In this document: piece by piece, positions 63,630-64,000 of the stretch
Layout of the letters: the number at the start of each line of letters is the position of its first letter
Numbering within the stretch: the first letter of the stretch is position 1
NCBI RefSeq assembly: GCF_002938435.1
Contig: NZ_POQT01000008.1
Location: 96,040-160,039, forward strand
Source: Blastococcus saxobsidens
GTDB lineage: Bacteria; Actinomycetota; Actinomycetes; Mycobacteriales; Geodermatophilaceae
Direction: 5' to 3'
DNA: 64,000 bases
Position numbers and translations under genes: made by a program
The notes under the pieces: generated by a model
What the model was told of the DNA's origin: nothing
The model's input: only the letters and a program-made list of their open reading frames with translations
Database searches by the model: none

Positions 63630-64000
63630 TCAGTTGCCCCGGGAGCGGAGCTCGAGGTTCAGCTTGCGGGCCACGTCGTCGGCGGTGCCCTCGATGATGT
63701 TGATCGTGTCGGCGCGCACCATCGAGTCGAACCCGCCGGGGCCACCACTCATACCGCCGCCTGTGGGCTCGGCCGCGGCACCAGCAAAGCTCATCCCGAC
63801 TGGCGCGGGCAGCCGAATGGCGGCCGGTGCCGGGAAGGAAGCCATGCGGCCCATCTCGGCGGCCACCGCGGGGCGCATGTGCGCCATGCCCTCGATGAAG
63901 CCCTCGCCAACCATCTCGCCCATCCACCTGGTCACCCGCGACGGGGAGTTGATGTCCAGCTTCTTGCCCATCGCAGCCGACAGCGCCCCGGCGACCGCCC
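63630..64000 (-). CDS. C-terminal end of a phage tail tape-measure protein (5' part outside window)
   Basis: The frame is open to the window edge (…GALSAAMGKKLDINSPSRV). The stretch LDINSPSRVTRWMGEMVGEGFIEGM is typical of the end of tail tape-measure proteins of siphovirus-like tails. An internal ATG at 63971 is not the start because the frame continues upstream. It is followed not by minor tail genes but by the WhiB-like gene. Confidence 0.7.
   Translation of the reverse strand, partial: AVAGALSAAMGKKLDINSPSRVTRWMGEMVGEGFIEGMAHMRPAVAAEMGRMASFPAPAAIRLPAPVGMSFAGAAAEPTGGGMSGGPGGFDSMVRADTINIIEGTADDVARKLNLELRSRGN

Larger units (their letters stand above)
60813..64000. mobile_element. left end of an integrated phage-like element (continues beyond the window)
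   Basis: The left border is a tRNA-Met 3' half without its 5' half. Inside follow small Zn-ribbon and DUF6907-type proteins, a tyrosine integrase, a long WhiB-like protein and the C-terminus of a tail tape-measure protein. Geometry fits insertion into the 3' end of a minus-strand tRNA gene: the disrupted 3' copy stays on the left and the intact tRNA should lie at the right border, outside the window. Confidence 0.75.

Overview
The window is very GC-rich DNA with many GTG starts, dense co-directional gene strings joined by 4-base overlaps, a WhiB-family protein, an ESX-like gene set and leaderless regulator promoters. This points to an actinobacterium; a soil/rock lineage such as Geodermatophilaceae is a plausible guess, but that is inference.

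Layout. 1-3.6 kb (minus): an alpha/beta hydrolase cut by the window edge, a [2Fe-2S] ferredoxin and a NarL-type two-component system. 3.7-9.4 kb (minus): a remnant of a LigM-like gene, a benzoylformate-decarboxylase-like ThDP enzyme and a complete taurine/NMT1-type ABC importer. 9.5-12.1 kb: a divergent pair of 2-hydroxy-acid oxidising enzymes (FMN type and FAD type). 12.2-15.2 kb: a LigM-like tetrahydrofolate-dependent O-demethylase and a divergent MFS carrier. 15.4-20.2 kb: a livGFHMK-type importer. 20.3-28.3 kb: two tandem GntR/FCD regulators and an operon for the lower gallate/protocatechuate 4,5-cleavage route (LigK aldolase, LigU tautomerase, VOC extradiol dioxygenase, DUF1932 dehydrogenase, LigJ hydratase), followed by a secreted tannase/feruloyl esterase. 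28.4-31.8 kb: 5-formyl-THF cyclo-ligase, aldehyde dehydrogenase and dihydropteroate synthase. Read together, the first 32 kb look like an accessory region for plant-derived methoxylated and galloylated aromatics: import, side-chain oxidation, folate-dependent demethylation, ring cleavage and conversion to pyruvate plus oxaloacetate. Two promoter motifs tie separate transcription units together (LigM gene with the NMT1-type importer; liv operon with the second GntR).

31.9-35.9 kb: formamidase/acetamidase, APC permease, AmiC-like cytoplasmic amide-binding protein and a divergent MarR. 36.0-39.0 kb: cobalamin nucleotide-loop assembly (BluB-CobT fusion, CobU, CobS). 39.2-57.5 kb: mixed metabolism (AraC regulator with a Baeyer-Villiger-type monooxygenase and esterase, acyl-CoA dehydrogenase, glycerate kinase, K+ channel, Ser/Thr kinase, a DoxX/radical SAM/AhpD-like string, acyl-CoA ligase, cyclase, iron alcohol dehydrogenase, LLM flavoenzyme, thioesterase). 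57.7-60.8 kb: a four-gene ESX-like unit (WXG100-like, EspG-like, lipase, lipoprotein). 60.8-64 kb: the left end of an integrated phage-like element, marked by a tRNA-Met(CAU) 3' half at its edge, a tyrosine integrase, a long WhiB-like protein and the C-terminal end of a tail tape-measure protein running off the window.
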